A DNA stretch of 64,000 nt from Micromonospora sp. CCTCC AA 2012012 (GTDB lineage Bacteria; Actinomycetota; Actinomycetes; Mycobacteriales; Micromonosporaceae): positions 5,518,001-5,582,000 of the forward strand of contig NZ_CP159342.1 in NCBI RefSeq assembly GCF_040499845.1, in the 5' to 3' direction. Shown one piece after another: positions 45,217 through 54,351 of this stretch. The notes under the pieces were generated by a model that made no database searches, was not told where the DNA came from, and worked only from the letters and a program-made list of their open reading frames with translations. Position 1 is the stretch's first letter. Each line of letters begins with the position of its first letter. The position numbers were made by a program, and so were the translations under genes.

Positions 45217-46110
45217 TCAGCGCGGAATCAGGGTGAGGATGCTCGCCTCCGGCGGGCAGGCGAAGCGGACCGGCGCGGTGGGGTGCGTGCCGAGCCCGGC
45301 GGAGACGTGCAGCCAGGCGTCCGAGCCCGGCCAACGGTGCAGGCCGCGTGCCATGGAGCGGGGCAGTCCGCAGTTGGTGACCAGCGCGCCGTAGCCGGGT
45401 ACGCAGACCTGCCCGCCGTGGGTGTGGCCGGCGAGGAGCAGGTCGAAGCCGTCGGCGGCCATCCGGTCGAGGACGGCCGGCTCCGGCGAGTGGGTCAGCG
45501 CGACGGAGAGGTCGGCGTCCGGGTTGGCGGGGCCGGCCACGGCGTCGTAGTCGTCCCGCTCGATGTGCGGGTCGTCGACGCCGAGCAGCTCGATCAGCCG
45601 GCCGCCGGCCTTCAGCGTGGTCCGTGCGTTGTTCAGGTCCGCCCAGCCGGCGCCGGTGAGGACGGTCCGCAGCTCGTCGTACGGCAGCGCGGTGCCGTGG
45701 GTGTACTCGCGCTCGGGCAGGAAGTAGGTGAACGGGTTCTTCCAGACCGGCCCGGTGTAGTCGTTCGAGCCGAAGACGAAGGCCCCGGGGAGGTCCAGCA
45801 GCGGTTGCAGCGCCCGCAGCGCTCCCGGTACGGCGTCCGGGTGGGCCATGTTGTCCCCGGTGACGACCACCAGGTCGGGGTCGAGGGCCGCCAGTGAGGC
45901 GACCCACTCCTGCTTGCGCCGCTGGTTCGGCATCATGTGCAGGTCGGAGACGTGCAGTACGCGCAGCGGTTCGGCGTCGGCCGGCAGCACCGGTACGTCG
46001 TAGCGGCGCAGGGTGAACATGTTGCGCTCGATGAGCGACGCGTACGCCAGGGTGGCCGTGCCCGCGGCGACGGTCCCGGCGGCGAGCCGGAATAGTGTGC
46101 GCTTTCGCAT
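45217..46110 (-). CDS. membrane-anchored metallophosphoesterase (Rv3683-like)
   Basis: From ATG 46110 ([12 protein letters not shown]) the protein has 297 residues, with an N-terminal membrane anchor at about 8-26. The calcineurin-like motifs are [34 protein letters not shown] (Asn-Asp with His replaced by Tyr), ALTHSPEP and [14 protein letters not shown]. It lies next to the PBP and whiB4-type genes as Rv3683 does in M. tuberculosis. The substrate may be UDP-diacylglucosamine-like or a lipid; unknown. It is divergent from the YqeY gene, only 25 bp apart. Confidence 0.88.
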   Translation of the reverse strand: MRKRTLFRLAAGTVAAGTATLAYASLIERNMFTLRRYDVPVLPADAEPLRVLHVSDLHMMPNQRRKQEWVASLAALDPDLVVVTGDNMAHPDAVPGALRALQPLLDLPGAFVFGSNDYTGPVWKNPFTYFLPEREYTHGTALPYDELRTVLTGAGWADLNNARTTLKAGGRLIELLGVDDPHIERDDYDAVAGPANPDADLSVALTHSPEPAVLDRMAADGFDLLLAGHTHGGQVCVPGYGALVTNCGLPRSMARGLHRWPGSDAWLHVSAGLGTHPTAPVRFACPPEASILTLIPR

Positions 46111-46135
46111 GGCGTTCAGGGTAGTTTGACCGACC

Positions 46136-46591
46136 ATGAGCACGCTGAAGGACCGCCTCACCGCAGACATGCGCGCCGCTCTCAAGGCGCGCGACGAGCT
46201 GACCACCTCCACCCTCCGGATGGCCCTGGCCGCCGTGGGCAACGCGGAGGTCGCCGGCAAGGCCAAGCGCGAGCTCTCCGACGACGAGGTGCTCGCGGTG
46301 CTGACCAAGGAGGCGAAGAAGCGGCGTGAGGCCGCCACCGCCTTCGCCGACGCCGGGCGCACCGAGCAGGCCACCAAGGAGACCGCCGAGGGGGAGGTGC
46401 TGGAGCGCTACCTGCCGAAGCAGCTCTCCGACGACGAGCTGGCCGGGCTGGTCGCGGGGGCGCTCGCCGCGGGCGGCTTCACCGGCAAGGCGCAGATGGG
46501 CCCGGCCATGAAGGCGGCCCAGGCCGTGGTGGCCGGCAAGGCCGAGGGTGGCCGGGTGGCCGCCGAGGTACGCCGCCAGCTCGGTCTCTGA
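46136..46591 (+). CDS. GatB/YqeY domain protein
   Basis: The 151-residue protein contains the whole YqeY fold: STLKDRLTADMRAALKARDEL, DDEVLAVLTKEAKKRREAATAFADAGR, and YLPKQLSDDELAGLVAGAL. It resembles the tail domain of the GatB amidotransferase and may bind tRNA; the exact role is unknown. ATG 46136 lacks a Shine-Dalgarno and lies within 26 bp of the divergent start, so leaderless translation is likely. A 16-bp stem terminator follows. Confidence 0.92.
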   Translation: MSTLKDRLTADMRAALKARDELTTSTLRMALAAVGNAEVAGKAKRELSDDEVLAVLTKEAKKRREAATAFADAGRTEQATKETAEGEVLERYLPKQLSDDELAGLVAGALAAGGFTGKAQMGPAMKAAQAVVAGKAEGGRVAAEVRRQLGL

Positions 46592-46605
46592 CCGGTCCAC
46601 GACGA

Positions 46606-46641
46606 AACGGGCGGGCACCCCTGGTGGGGTGCCCGCCCGTT
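46606..46641. terminator. bidirectional terminator between YqeY and PBP genes
   Basis: A perfect 16-bp stem (46606-46621 and 46626-46641) with loop TGGT lies between the convergent stops. Confidence 0.85.
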
Positions 46642-46655
46642 GTCGGTGTCGCCGG

Positions 46656-49109
46656 TCAGCCGCGTGGTCGTCCGGGGCGGCCGTTGTTGGGCGGTGGCGG
46701 GAGTTGGACGCCGCCCGGTTTGACGACGGGGCCCGTCGGGGTGCCGGCACCGGCGCCGGAGCTGACCTCGATGGTCACCACGCCGCCCTTGATGGTGCGG
46801 CCGTCCGGGCTGGTGCCGGCGGCGGTGCCGGGCGGGCAGCTCGACGCGACCTTGTTGTCGCTGACGACCACCTCGAAGCCGGCGCCCTGCAGGCGTGACT
46901 TCGCGCTGTCGATGGACTGGCACGTGACGTCCGGGATGGAGCGCTGGTCACCCTCGATGATCTTGCCGCTCGGCGGGGTGAAGTCGATGCGCTCCTTGCC
47001 CTTCATGGCGTCGCGCAGCGTCTCGTAGACCGCCGGGTTGATGCCGTTGGGGACGTCGTGGCCCATCTTCTGGGTGGTCTGCGGCCAGTCGGGGTCGGCC
47101 ATGATGCCGGCCACCGCGTACTGCTTGGTCATCGCGACCAGGGCGGAGGTCTTCTCTGAGTCGGTGGTGCCGGACTTGCCGGCGACCGGCGCGTTGACGA
47201 TGCCGCGGACGTTGCGGGCCGTGGCGCCCTGGCACTTCGAGGTCGACGACTTGTCACCGACCGGGCAGCGCGCCGCGTCCACGGCGGCCCGGGCCACCTG
47301 GGTGCTGATCCGCTGCTCGCAGCGCGGGTTGGCGACGTCGAGCTTGTTGCCGTCGGGGTCGCGGATCTCCTGCACCGGGATCGGTTCGCAGTACTTGCCG
47401 TCCGCGGCCAGGGTCGCGTACGCGTTCGCCAGCTCCAGCGGGGTGGTGGCGGAGACACCGAGGGTGAACGCGCCCCACTGGTTGGCGCCGCCCTCCTTGG
47501 TGGCCCGGCGGGCGTCCTCGCTGTCCCGGAAGGTGATGCCGAGCTTCTGCGCCACCTTGATCACGTTGTCCGCGCCGACCTGCTGCTCCAGCGGCACGAA
47601 GTAGGTGTTGACCGAGTTGCCGAAGGCGGTCCACATGTTGTGCACGCCAGTCATGCTCTTCGAGGCGTTCTTCGGGCAGTAGAAGTGGGTGTTGGGGCAG
47701 GCCGCCGGGGAGTTCTGCTCGACGATGTAGTTCGACTTGAAGGTCTCCGGCGCGTTGATCTGGTAGCTGAGCGGGATGCCCTTCTCCAGCGCCGCGACCA
47801 TGGTGAACATCTTGAACGTCGAGCCGGCCTGGTAGCCCTTGATGTCACCGCCGCCGGTGAGCAGTGGGTTGGTGGTGTTCGGATAGCTGCCCCGGAGGTT
47901 CTTCTTGGCCCGCCTCGGGTCGCTGGAGATGCCGTTCTGCGGGTGCTTCAGATCGTCGATCTTGAAGTTCCGGTTGACCGCGAGGGCCCGGACCCGCCCG
48001 GTGCCCGGCTCGATCACCGCGACCATCCGGGCCGCCTTGCTGGTCGCACCCAGGTGGTTACGGACGGCCTTGTCGGCACCGCGCTGCGCCTGCGCGTCGA
48101 GGCTGGTGACGATGGTGAAGCCGCCGCTCTTGAGCCGCCGCTCCCGGTCGTACGTGGTCGAGCCGAAGGTCTCCTGCCCCATCCACCAGCGGTAGAAGTA
48201 GTCGCAGAAGAAGCCCCAGCCCTTCTCCAGGGTGTCGACGCAGCCGTTCGGGGTGCGCTTGTCCTTCACCTTGAGCGTGATGGCCTTGGCCTGGTCGGCC
48301 TGCTGCTGGGTGATGGCCCCGATCTGCACCATGTTCTGGATGACGTAGTCGCGCCGGCCCACCGCCTGCGGGTAACCGCTGGGGGTGGTCGGGTCGAACG
48401 CGGTCGGCGCCTTCACCATGCCGGCCAGCATGGCCGACTGCTGGATGTCGAGCTTGCTCGGCGGCACGCCGAAATAGACCTGGCTGGCGGCGTAGATGCC
48501 GTACGCGCCGTTGCCGAAGGCGGCGATGTTGAGGTAGCGCTCCAGGATCTCGTCCTTGGAGAGCTCCTTGTCGATCTGGAGCGCGTACTTCATCTCGCGC
48601 AGCTTGCGGGCGCTGGTGTCCTCGGTCGCGGCGACCACGTCGGCCGGGTGGGTCGCCGAGTACGCGATGGCCAGCCGGACGTACTGCATGGTCAGCGTGG
48701 AGGCGCCCTGCCGGCCGTTCCCCCCGCCGGACTGGTTGTTGACGAACGCGCGGGCGACACCGTTGAGGTCGACGCCGTTGTGCTTGTAGAAGTCGTGGTC
48801 CTCGGCCGCGATGATCGCCTTGCGCATCAGCGGCGAGACGTCCTTGAGCTTGACGTCCTTGCGGTTCTCGTCGTACATGGTGGCGAGCGGCGTCTTGCCG
48901 TCCGAGGCGAGCAGGTAACTGATCTGCGGCGCCCGGGCCACGGTCAGCTCGCTGGGCAGCGCGCCGAAGGTCTCCGCCCCGGCCTTGGCGGCCAGTCCGG
49001 ACATCGCCACCGCGGGGAAGGCCGCCGCCGCGACCACCACGCCGGCCAACAGGCCACAGATGAGTAGCGATGCGGCGTTGGTCAGCACATTGTGGTCACG
49101 TTTCCGCAT
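46656..49109 (-). CDS. bifunctional penicillin-binding protein with C-terminal PASTA domain (PonA2-like)
   Basis: The 817-residue class A PBP polymerises and cross-links peptidoglycan. It has a transmembrane helix at about 13-40, a GT51 glycosyltransferase domain (EDHDFYKHNGVD, GASTLTMQYVRLA), a transpeptidase domain with SxxK in GSTFKMFT, SxN in GNSVNTYF and KSGTTDS in the KTG position, and one PASTA domain (IPDVTCQSIDSAKSRLQGAGFEVV) followed by a Pro-rich tail. ATG 49109 has GAGG 9 nt upstream and is preferred to GTG 49118. It is divergent from whiB4/wblA, as ponA2 is from whiB4 in M. tuberculosis. Confidence 0.94.
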   Translation of the reverse strand: MRKRDHNVLTNAASLLICGLLAGVVVAAAAFPAVAMSGLAAKAGAETFGALPSELTVARAPQISYLLASDGKTPLATMYDENRKDVKLKDVSPLMRKAIIAAEDHDFYKHNGVDLNGVARAFVNNQSGGGNGRQGASTLTMQYVRLAIAYSATHPADVVAATEDTSARKLREMKYALQIDKELSKDEILERYLNIAAFGNGAYGIYAASQVYFGVPPSKLDIQQSAMLAGMVKAPTAFDPTTPSGYPQAVGRRDYVIQNMVQIGAITQQQADQAKAITLKVKDKRTPNGCVDTLEKGWGFFCDYFYRWWMGQETFGSTTYDRERRLKSGGFTIVTSLDAQAQRGADKAVRNHLGATSKAARMVAVIEPGTGRVRALAVNRNFKIDDLKHPQNGISSDPRRAKKNLRGSYPNTTNPLLTGGGDIKGYQAGSTFKMFTMVAALEKGIPLSYQINAPETFKSNYIVEQNSPAACPNTHFYCPKNASKSMTGVHNMWTAFGNSVNTYFVPLEQQVGADNVIKVAQKLGITFRDSEDARRATKEGGANQWGAFTLGVSATTPLELANAYATLAADGKYCEPIPVQEIRDPDGNKLDVANPRCEQRISTQVARAAVDAARCPVGDKSSTSKCQGATARNVRGIVNAPVAGKSGTTDSEKTSALVAMTKQYAVAGIMADPDWPQTTQKMGHDVPNGINPAVYETLRDAMKGKERIDFTPPSGKIIEGDQRSIPDVTCQSIDSAKSRLQGAGFEVVVSDNKVASSCPPGTAAGTSPDGRTIKGGVVTIEVSSGAGAGTPTGPVVKPGGVQLPPPPNNGRPGRPRG

Positions 49110-49510
49110 CCAGGTCACCTCGACAGGGTACGCGAGTAGGGAACGAGGGGCGCGGCGCCATGTTTCCCCATTTCCTGCGCGCGCCGACCTCGTTGTGCTA
49201 AACGCACGAACCCTGGTGCGAGGTTGCGTGAACCCGCCGATGAGTCTCCTCCGAACGGGGGAACCCGCGCAGCGTTTTCACCGACTCCGACCGGGTAGAC
49301 GGCGGGCGAAGGCCCGGGAAGCCGGGAGTGTCCGGAATGATGGATTTCGCCGACAACGTTGCGTAATCAGGCGACTACAGAGCATGATGATGGCGGCGAC
49401 AGGAAGCCACATGTCGTCCGTGCCGCCCTGGGGAGGCCGGACGGACGACGGGGGGAATCGACGGCTGGTCGCGCGAAGTCGGTAGGTACTGCAAGGGGGG
49501 ACGTGTACAC
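49110..49510. other. 400-bp promoter region between PBP and WhiB genes
   Basis: Both divergent genes must be driven from here. It is somewhat AT-richer around 49340-49400. No convincing promoter pair or strong inverted repeat was found. A GGGGGGA ribosome site lies 9 bp before the WhiB ATG. Confidence 0.5.
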
Positions 49511-49831
49511 ATGGGCATGATCGCTGACTGGCCGTCACTGGCGGCATGTCAGAACGGGGACCCGGACGCGTTGTTCGTCCAAGGCGCCGAACAGAACGTG
49601 GCGAAGAGGATCTGCCGGAGCTGCCCAGTTCGGTACGAGTGCCTGGCCGACGCGCTCGACAACCGGATCGAGTTCGGGGTGTGGGGCGGCATGACCGAGC
49701 GGGAACGCCGGGCGCTGCTGCGCCGCCACCCGCAGGTCACGAGCTGGCGCAAGATGTTCGAGGCCGCGATGAAGAAGAACGCCAAGGAGAAGGCCGGCAA
49801 GGACAAGGTCCTGGTCACCGCCGCCGGCTGA
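49511..49831 (+). CDS. WhiB-family iron-sulphur regulator (WhiB4/WblA type)
   Basis: The 106-residue protein has the four cluster-binding Cys: one near residue 13 (AACQNGD), then CRSCPVRYEC, and the family signature GVWGGMTERERRALL. The motif DPDALFVQGAEQNVAKRIC and the location beside PonA2 and the ArsA-type pair match WhiB4 of mycobacteria and WblA of Streptomyces, which respond to redox and affect stress response, development and secondary metabolism. The tail is Lys-rich (KKNAKEKAGKDK), for DNA binding. Confidence 0.93.
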   Translation: MGMIADWPSLAACQNGDPDALFVQGAEQNVAKRICRSCPVRYECLADALDNRIEFGVWGGMTERERRALLRRHPQVTSWRKMFEAAMKKNAKEKAGKDKVLVTAAG

Positions 49832-49840
49832 CCGCCGGCC

Positions 49841-50986
49841 TCACGGTCGGCTGATCGCCTCACCGATGGTCCGCAGCCCGTCGACGTCGTGCACGTCGGC
49901 GGGCTGTGCCGTCACCGACACCGCCGGCACGGCCGGGAACGCCTCGGTGAACCGGGCCGCCACCTGCTGCTCACGGGCCGCCTGTCGGGCCAGCACGGCG
50001 TGCGCCCGCAGCACGTCCGCGGTGGCCTCGTGGCCGCCCTCGCGCTCCAACCGCTCGGCGGCGGCCAGGCTGTCGGCCGCCGAGAGCGCCGACGCCGGGC
50101 GGTGCACCCGGTTGAGCACCAGGCCGGCCAGCGGCATCCGCTCCTCCCGCAGCCGGCCGGCGAAGTACGCCGCCTCCCGGACCGCGTCCGACTCGGGGGC
50201 CGCGACCAGCAGGAAGGCCGTCTCGTCCGCCTGCAGGATCCGGTACGTCTGCTCGGCCCGCTGCCGGAAGCCGCCGAACATCGAATCCAGTGCGGCGACG
50301 AAGCCGGAGAGGTCGGTGAGCAACTGGGCGCCGATCACCTTCTGCACGACCTTGGAGAACATCCCGAAGCTCGCGGTGACGAAGCTGAACATGCTCCGGC
50401 CCCCGCTGCGCGCCGGCGCGAGCAGCAGCCGCAGCATCCGCCCGTCGAGGAAGCGGGAGAGTCGGGCCGGCGCGTCGAGGAAGTCCAGCGCGGAGCGGGA
50501 CGGCGGGGTGTCCACCACGATGAGGTCCCACTCGCCCCGGGCGTGCAACTGCCCGAGCTTCTCCATCGCCATGTATTCCTGCGTGCCGGCGAAGGTCGAG
50601 CTCATCGCCTGGTAGAAGGGGTTGGCGAAGATCTCCGCCGCCTTCGCCGGATCGGTGTGCTGGAGCACCACGTCGTCGAAGGTGCGCTTCATGTCGAGCA
50701 TCATGGCGTGCAGCTCACCGCCGCTGGCCTCGACGTCGATCCCCTTGACCTGGCGTGGGGTGTTGTCCAGCTCGGTCAGGCCGAGCGACTGGGCCAGCCG
50801 GCGGGCCGGGTCGATGGTGAGCACCACCGTCCGCCGGCCGTGCCGCTCGGCGGCGCGCAACGCCAGGGCCGCGGCGGTGGTCGTCTTGCCCACGCCGCCC
50901 GCTCCGCAGCACACCACGATCCGCACGCCGGGGTCGGCGAGGATCTGGTCGACGTCCAGCTGCGGCGCCGCGTCTTCGGAAGGCAC
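49841..50986 (-). CDS. ArsA/GET3-like ATPase (Rv3680-like)
   Basis: The 381-residue protein has the deviant Walker A CGAGGVGKTTTAAAL near residue 34, VVLTIDPARRLAQSLGL (switch I region) and VVDTPPSRSALDFLDAPARL (switch II). It lacks the membrane parts, so it acts in the cytoplasm, possibly with its upstream partner. In M. tuberculosis the Rv3679/Rv3680 pair is known; the clients are not well defined. The start is GTG 50986, with TTG 50989 as an alternative. It is convergent with the whiB gene. Confidence 0.9.
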   Translation of the reverse strand: MPSEDAAPQLDVDQILADPGVRIVVCCGAGGVGKTTTAAALALRAAERHGRRTVVLTIDPARRLAQSLGLTELDNTPRQVKGIDVEASGGELHAMMLDMKRTFDDVVLQHTDPAKAAEIFANPFYQAMSSTFAGTQEYMAMEKLGQLHARGEWDLIVVDTPPSRSALDFLDAPARLSRFLDGRMLRLLLAPARSGGRSMFSFVTASFGMFSKVVQKVIGAQLLTDLSGFVAALDSMFGGFRQRAEQTYRILQADETAFLLVAAPESDAVREAAYFAGRLREERMPLAGLVLNRVHRPASALSAADSLAAAERLEREGGHEATADVLRAHAVLARQAAREQQVAARFTEAFPAVPAVSVTAQPADVHDVDGLRTIGEAISRP

Positions 50987-51043
50987 CAATCGAGCGTATC
51001 GGGCCGGAGGGTGTCTCTGCTCCGTGCCGGCCTCAGGTGTGAG

Positions 51044-52021
51044 TCAATCCGCCCGGACGAGGACGTCGGCCAGCGTCTCCAGGCCCGCCCGGTCCACCCC
51101 GTCGGGCAGCAGCGGCAGCTCCGTCACCGGCCGGCCGAGCTCCGCCAGGTCGCCCCGGAGCGAATCCTCCAGCTCCCGGCGGATGTGCTGGTCACGGGCC
51201 TCCTCGGCCAGCCCGGCGACGGTCTCCCGGTCGGCCGGCAGCCCGGCGGCGAGCAGCCCCCGCTTCAGCTCCGCCTGGGTCACCGCCCGGCCGGCGGGCA
51301 GCGGCGGCCGGGCGCCGTTGACGATGACCCGACCGACCGGGAAGCCGAGCTTGGTCAGCTCGGCGATCGCGTCCACCGTCTCCTGGACCGGCATCTCCTC
51401 CAGCAGCGTCACCACGTGCACCGCCGTCATCGGCGAGCGCAGCAGCGCGGAGACCCCCTCGCTCTGGGTCTTGATCGGGCCGACCCGGGCCAGCCGGGCG
51501 GTCTCGGCGGTCACGTTGAGGAAACGGCCGATCCGCCCGGTCGGCGGCGCGTCCAGCACCACCGCGTCGTACGTCCGGCGCTGCCCGCTGGTGCGGGTGG
51601 TCGCCTCCTTCACCTTGCCGGTGAGCAGCACGTCCCGCAGGCCCGGGGCGATGGTGGTGGCGAAGTCGATCGCGCCGAGCTTGCGCAGCGCCCGGCCGGC
51701 GGCACCGAGCTTGTAGAACATGTCCAGGTATTCGAGGAGGGCCTCCTCGGCGTCCACCGCCAGGGCCCGCACCTCGCCGCCGCCGGGGGCGTCGGTCAGG
51801 TGCCGCTCCTCGTACGGCAGCGGGTCGGTGCCGAAGAGCTGGGCGATGCCCTGCCGCCCCTCCACCTCGACCAGCAGGGTGCGCCGCCCGCCGGCGGCCA
51901 GCCCGAGGGCCAGCGCCGCGGCCACGCTCGTCTTGCCCGTGCCGCCCTTGCCGGTCACCACGTGCAGGCGGGCGGGCCATCCGGTGCCGGCCGGATCGGC
52001 CGGCTGCTCTGCTGCTGCCAC
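51044..52021 (-). CDS. ArsA/GET3-like ATPase (Rv3679-like)
   Basis: The 325-residue partner ATPase has Walker A VVTGKGGTGKTSVAAAL near residue 22, LLVEVEGRQGIAQLF for switch I and VVLDAPPTGRIGRFLNV for switch II. The two paralogues are only about 25 percent similar by eye and lie in tandem 54 bp apart, so a heterodimer is likely. GTG 52021 begins MAAAEQPADPAG. The downstream gene of the pair is 49841-50986. Confidence 0.9.
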   Translation of the reverse strand: MAAAEQPADPAGTGWPARLHVVTGKGGTGKTSVAAALALGLAAGGRRTLLVEVEGRQGIAQLFGTDPLPYEERHLTDAPGGGEVRALAVDAEEALLEYLDMFYKLGAAGRALRKLGAIDFATTIAPGLRDVLLTGKVKEATTRTSGQRRTYDAVVLDAPPTGRIGRFLNVTAETARLARVGPIKTQSEGVSALLRSPMTAVHVVTLLEEMPVQETVDAIAELTKLGFPVGRVIVNGARPPLPAGRAVTQAELKRGLLAAGLPADRETVAGLAEEARDQHIRRELEDSLRGDLAELGRPVTELPLLPDGVDRAGLETLADVLVRAD

Positions 52022-52047
52022 CCGTCGAGCCTATCCAGCCGCCGGGC

Positions 52048-52632
52048 TCAGGCGACCTCGCAGACCCACCAACCCGTCTTCCGCACCACCGTGAAGCGCA
52101 GGTCCTGGTCGGCGACCTTCTCGTCGGTGGTGGTCATGGTGACCTTGGTGGTCACGGTGGCCCGGTCCCCGGTCTGGTTGTCGACCTTCGGGGTGGTCCA
52201 GCGGAACCGCGGGTTCTGGTACTCGGTGGAGTACTTCTGCACCTCGGCGACCTTGGCCGCGATCTTCTTGTCGTCCCGGGCGGCGGAGCAGACGAAGGTG
52301 GCCGCCCGCTTCGCGTCCCGGTCCTTGTAGACGGCGGTGAGGAAGCCGTCCACCGCGACCGTCGGGTCCTTGGCGCCCTGGCCGTCCTCCGCGTTGCGCA
52401 GGGCCAGGAACGCGGCCGTGCCGCCACCGCCGCAGAGCAGCAGGGCCGCGCCCAGCACGATCGAGACGATCAGCAGGCCGCGCTTGCGCTTCGGCGCGGC
52501 CGGTTGCTGGTACGGCGGGTGACCCGCCACGGGCGGGAGGACCGCGCCGGGGGTGTGGCCGGCGAGCGCCGGGTCCTGGTGCGACGGACCGGCGGGCGAT
52601 CCGCTGGCGCCACCGATGGGCGGTTGGGTCAT
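52048..52632 (-). CDS. membrane-anchored hypothetical protein (DUF4878-like C-terminal domain)
   Basis: From ATG 52632, with GGGGGAACGAC upstream, the product is 194 residues: a cytoplasmic Pro/Gly-rich N terminus, one transmembrane helix (GLLIVSIVLGAALLLCGGGG at about 52-71), then an extracytoplasmic domain of the NTF2-like/DUF4878 kind (VDGFLTAVYKDRDAKRAATFVCSAARDD). Function unknown. It is 26 bp upstream of the ArsA pair on the same strand. Confidence 0.8.
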   Translation of the reverse strand: MTQPPIGGASGSPAGPSHQDPALAGHTPGAVLPPVAGHPPYQQPAAPKRKRGLLIVSIVLGAALLLCGGGGTAAFLALRNAEDGQGAKDPTVAVDGFLTAVYKDRDAKRAATFVCSAARDDKKIAAKVAEVQKYSTEYQNPRFRWTTPKVDNQTGDRATVTTKVTMTTTDEKVADQDLRFTVVRKTGWWVCEVA

Positions 52633-52991
52633 GTCGTTCCCCCGGGGTGCGGCGCGGTCGCCGCCCCTGGCGACCGACGCGGGTTCGAGCGTGGCGGGCG
52701 GGCGCGGGTGGCCCGTTCGACCGGAAGGGTAGCGGTCGATGGGCGGTTTGCCTGCCCCGCGTGCCGGTGCCCGTCGTCGCCGGTGCGGGACCACGGGCGG
52801 ACGTGAGCAGGTTGTCACCTTCCGGACGAGGCATGTGTCGCATATGTGACTCAAGGTCATCAGGCGTGCGCGTCCCGTTGCCGGGACCGGCGCCGGGTCC
52901 TACGTTCGTCGCGATGCGGGGGCCGGACCGGGCGGGGAGTCCGAGCCGGACGGTGGTGACTCTGACCAGGTAAGACGCCCGGAGGCGACGT
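52633..52991. other. 359-bp divergent intergenic region
   Basis: It contains the 14-bp near-palindrome GTCGCATATGTGAC at 52837-52850 (one mismatched pair) near the middle and no gene. It may be an operator for either divergent gene. Confidence 0.45.
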
Positions 52992-53483
52992 ATGCGCGAC
53001 GCGGAGAACATTCCCCGAGCCCAGTTCCCGGCGGGAGACCGGGCCGGGCGACCCGGTGAGGGCGAGGGCCCGGGGAGCGGCCTGCCGTTCAACGAGCGGT
53101 CGTACCGCCGCTGCGTCGAGTCGGCCGAGGTGATCCGCACGCTGATCCGCCCCGGCGAGCGCGGCCGGGACGACGAGGACCCGGGGTACGTCATCCACCT
53201 GCCGGTCCGGGTGGCCGATCTGGCCGCCGCCACCGCACTGGCCGGCACGGTGGCCGTCTCGCTCGGCTTCCTGAACGAGCTGGACGCCGGCGAGACCACC
53301 GTCTCGACCGCCGACGACCAGAACAACCGGCACCGGGTCTTCTGCGACCTGCTGCTGCCCGACCGCAGCCGCTGCCCGCAGCGGTACGGCCACGAGGGCC
53401 CCTGCGGCGAGCTGCCGGCGACGCCGGAGCCGCCCGTGACGCCCGTGACGCCCGAGCAGCGTCCCGCGCCCCACTCGTCCTGA
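52992..53483 (+). CDS. conserved hypothetical protein with a Cys/His cluster
   Basis: The 163-residue product has a hydrophilic N terminus, a middle part DPGYVIHLPVRVADLAAATALA, and CDLLLPDRSRCPQRYGHEGPCGE near residues 120-140, with three Cys and a His that might bind a metal. A GGAGGCG lies upstream of ATG 52992. The tail is Pro-rich. I do not recognise the family. Confidence 0.7.
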   Translation: MRDAENIPRAQFPAGDRAGRPGEGEGPGSGLPFNERSYRRCVESAEVIRTLIRPGERGRDDEDPGYVIHLPVRVADLAAATALAGTVAVSLGFLNELDAGETTVSTADDQNNRHRVFCDLLLPDRSRCPQRYGHEGPCGELPATPEPPVTPVTPEQRPAPHSS

Positions 53484-53537
53484 CGGACCGTAGGCTGTGC
53501 CTGAACAGTCCATGCCAGGAGAGGAAGCCCGCCACCG

Positions 53538-53693
53538 ATGCAGAAGTGGGAATACGCCACGGTCCCGCTGCTGGTCCACGCGACCAAGCAGATCCTCGAC
53601 AACTGGGGCGAGGACGGCTGGGAGCTGGTCTCCGTGGTCCCCGGTCCGAACCCGGAGCAGCTCGTCGCCTACCTGAAGCGGCCGAAGGCATGA
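53538..53693 (+). CDS. 51-residue DUF4177-like protein
   Basis: The small protein begins MQKWEYATVPLLVHATKQIL and continues with WGEDGWELVSVVPGPN, the DUF4177 pattern. M. tuberculosis has a protein of the same size at this place, next to the RidA gene (Rv3678A). AGGAG is 15 bp upstream. Its stop codon TGA is within the ~80-bp repeat that leads to the next gene. Confidence 0.85.
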   Translation: MQKWEYATVPLLVHATKQILDNWGEDGWELVSVVPGPNPEQLVAYLKRPKA

Positions 53694-53775
53694 GCGAGCG
53701 CAGCGAGCGAATCATCGGGCTCAGTGCACGGGTGCCTCATGCCGCCGCCGAGCGAAGCGAGGAGGCGGCATGAGC
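53690..53775 (+). repeat. ~80-bp stop-start repeat, copy B
   Basis: Same arrangement as copy A at 21039: ATGAGC over the upstream stop (53690) and ATGAGC at the start of the next gene (53770), 80 bp apart. Shared blocks include GAGCGAATCATC/GAGCGAATGATC and GCCGCCGAGCGAAGCGAGG. GCCGCC...GGCGGC can close a hairpin at the right. Confidence 0.75.
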
Positions 53776-54231
53776 AACGGACCGCACGCGAAGCTCGCCG
53801 AGCTGGGTCTGAGCCTGCCCGAGGTGGTGCCGCCGGTGGCCAGCTACGTGCCGGCCGTCCAGTCCGGCCAGCACGTCTACGTCTCCGGCCAGCTGCCGAT
53901 GGCCGAGGGGAAGCTCCTCGCCACCGGCAAGGTCGGCGCGGGCGTCTCCGCCGAGCAGGCGAAGGACCTGGCCGAGCGGTGCGCGCTGAACGCCATGGCG
54001 GCGATCGACTCGCTCGTCGGCCTGGAGAACGTCGTCAAGATCGTGAAGCTGACCGGCTTCGTCGCCAGCGCGCCGGGCTTCACCGGCCAGCCGGGCGTCA
54101 TCAACGGCGCCTCGGACCTCTTCGGCGCCGTCTTCGGTGAGGCCGGCCGGCACGCCCGCAGCGCCGTCGGCGTGGCGGAGCTGCCGCTGGACGCCCCGGT
54201 CGAGGTCGAGGTCATCGTCGAGGTCGGCTGA
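53770..54231 (+). CDS. RidA-family protein (YjgF/YER057c/UK114)
   Basis: The 153-residue enzyme belongs to the family that hydrolyses reactive enamine/imine intermediates. Seen are YVPAVQSGQHVYVSGQLP, GAGVSAEQAKDLAERCALNAMAAI, NVVKIVKLTGFVAS, and ARSAVGVAELPLDAPVEVEVIVEV with the key Arg and Glu. It is the larger variant seen at Rv3678c. The start ATG comes from the repeat. Confidence 0.9.
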   Translation: MSNGPHAKLAELGLSLPEVVPPVASYVPAVQSGQHVYVSGQLPMAEGKLLATGKVGAGVSAEQAKDLAERCALNAMAAIDSLVGLENVVKIVKLTGFVASAPGFTGQPGVINGASDLFGAVFGEAGRHARSAVGVAELPLDAPVEVEVIVEVG

Positions 54232-54351
54232 CGTCCCGTCCCCCGCGGTCCTGCGCCCGGCCGTCGCGGCGAAAGCCGTGAACGGGCACGAATCAGTGGC
54301 CCGGGCTGCAAGATCGCGGGGAGTGGCGGGCGGGGTCGTACGATCGCTGCC

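Noticed and set aside
52837..52850. CRP-type cAMP receptor site
   Set aside because: The near-palindrome GTCGCATATGTGAC does not match the TGTGA-N6-TCACA consensus.
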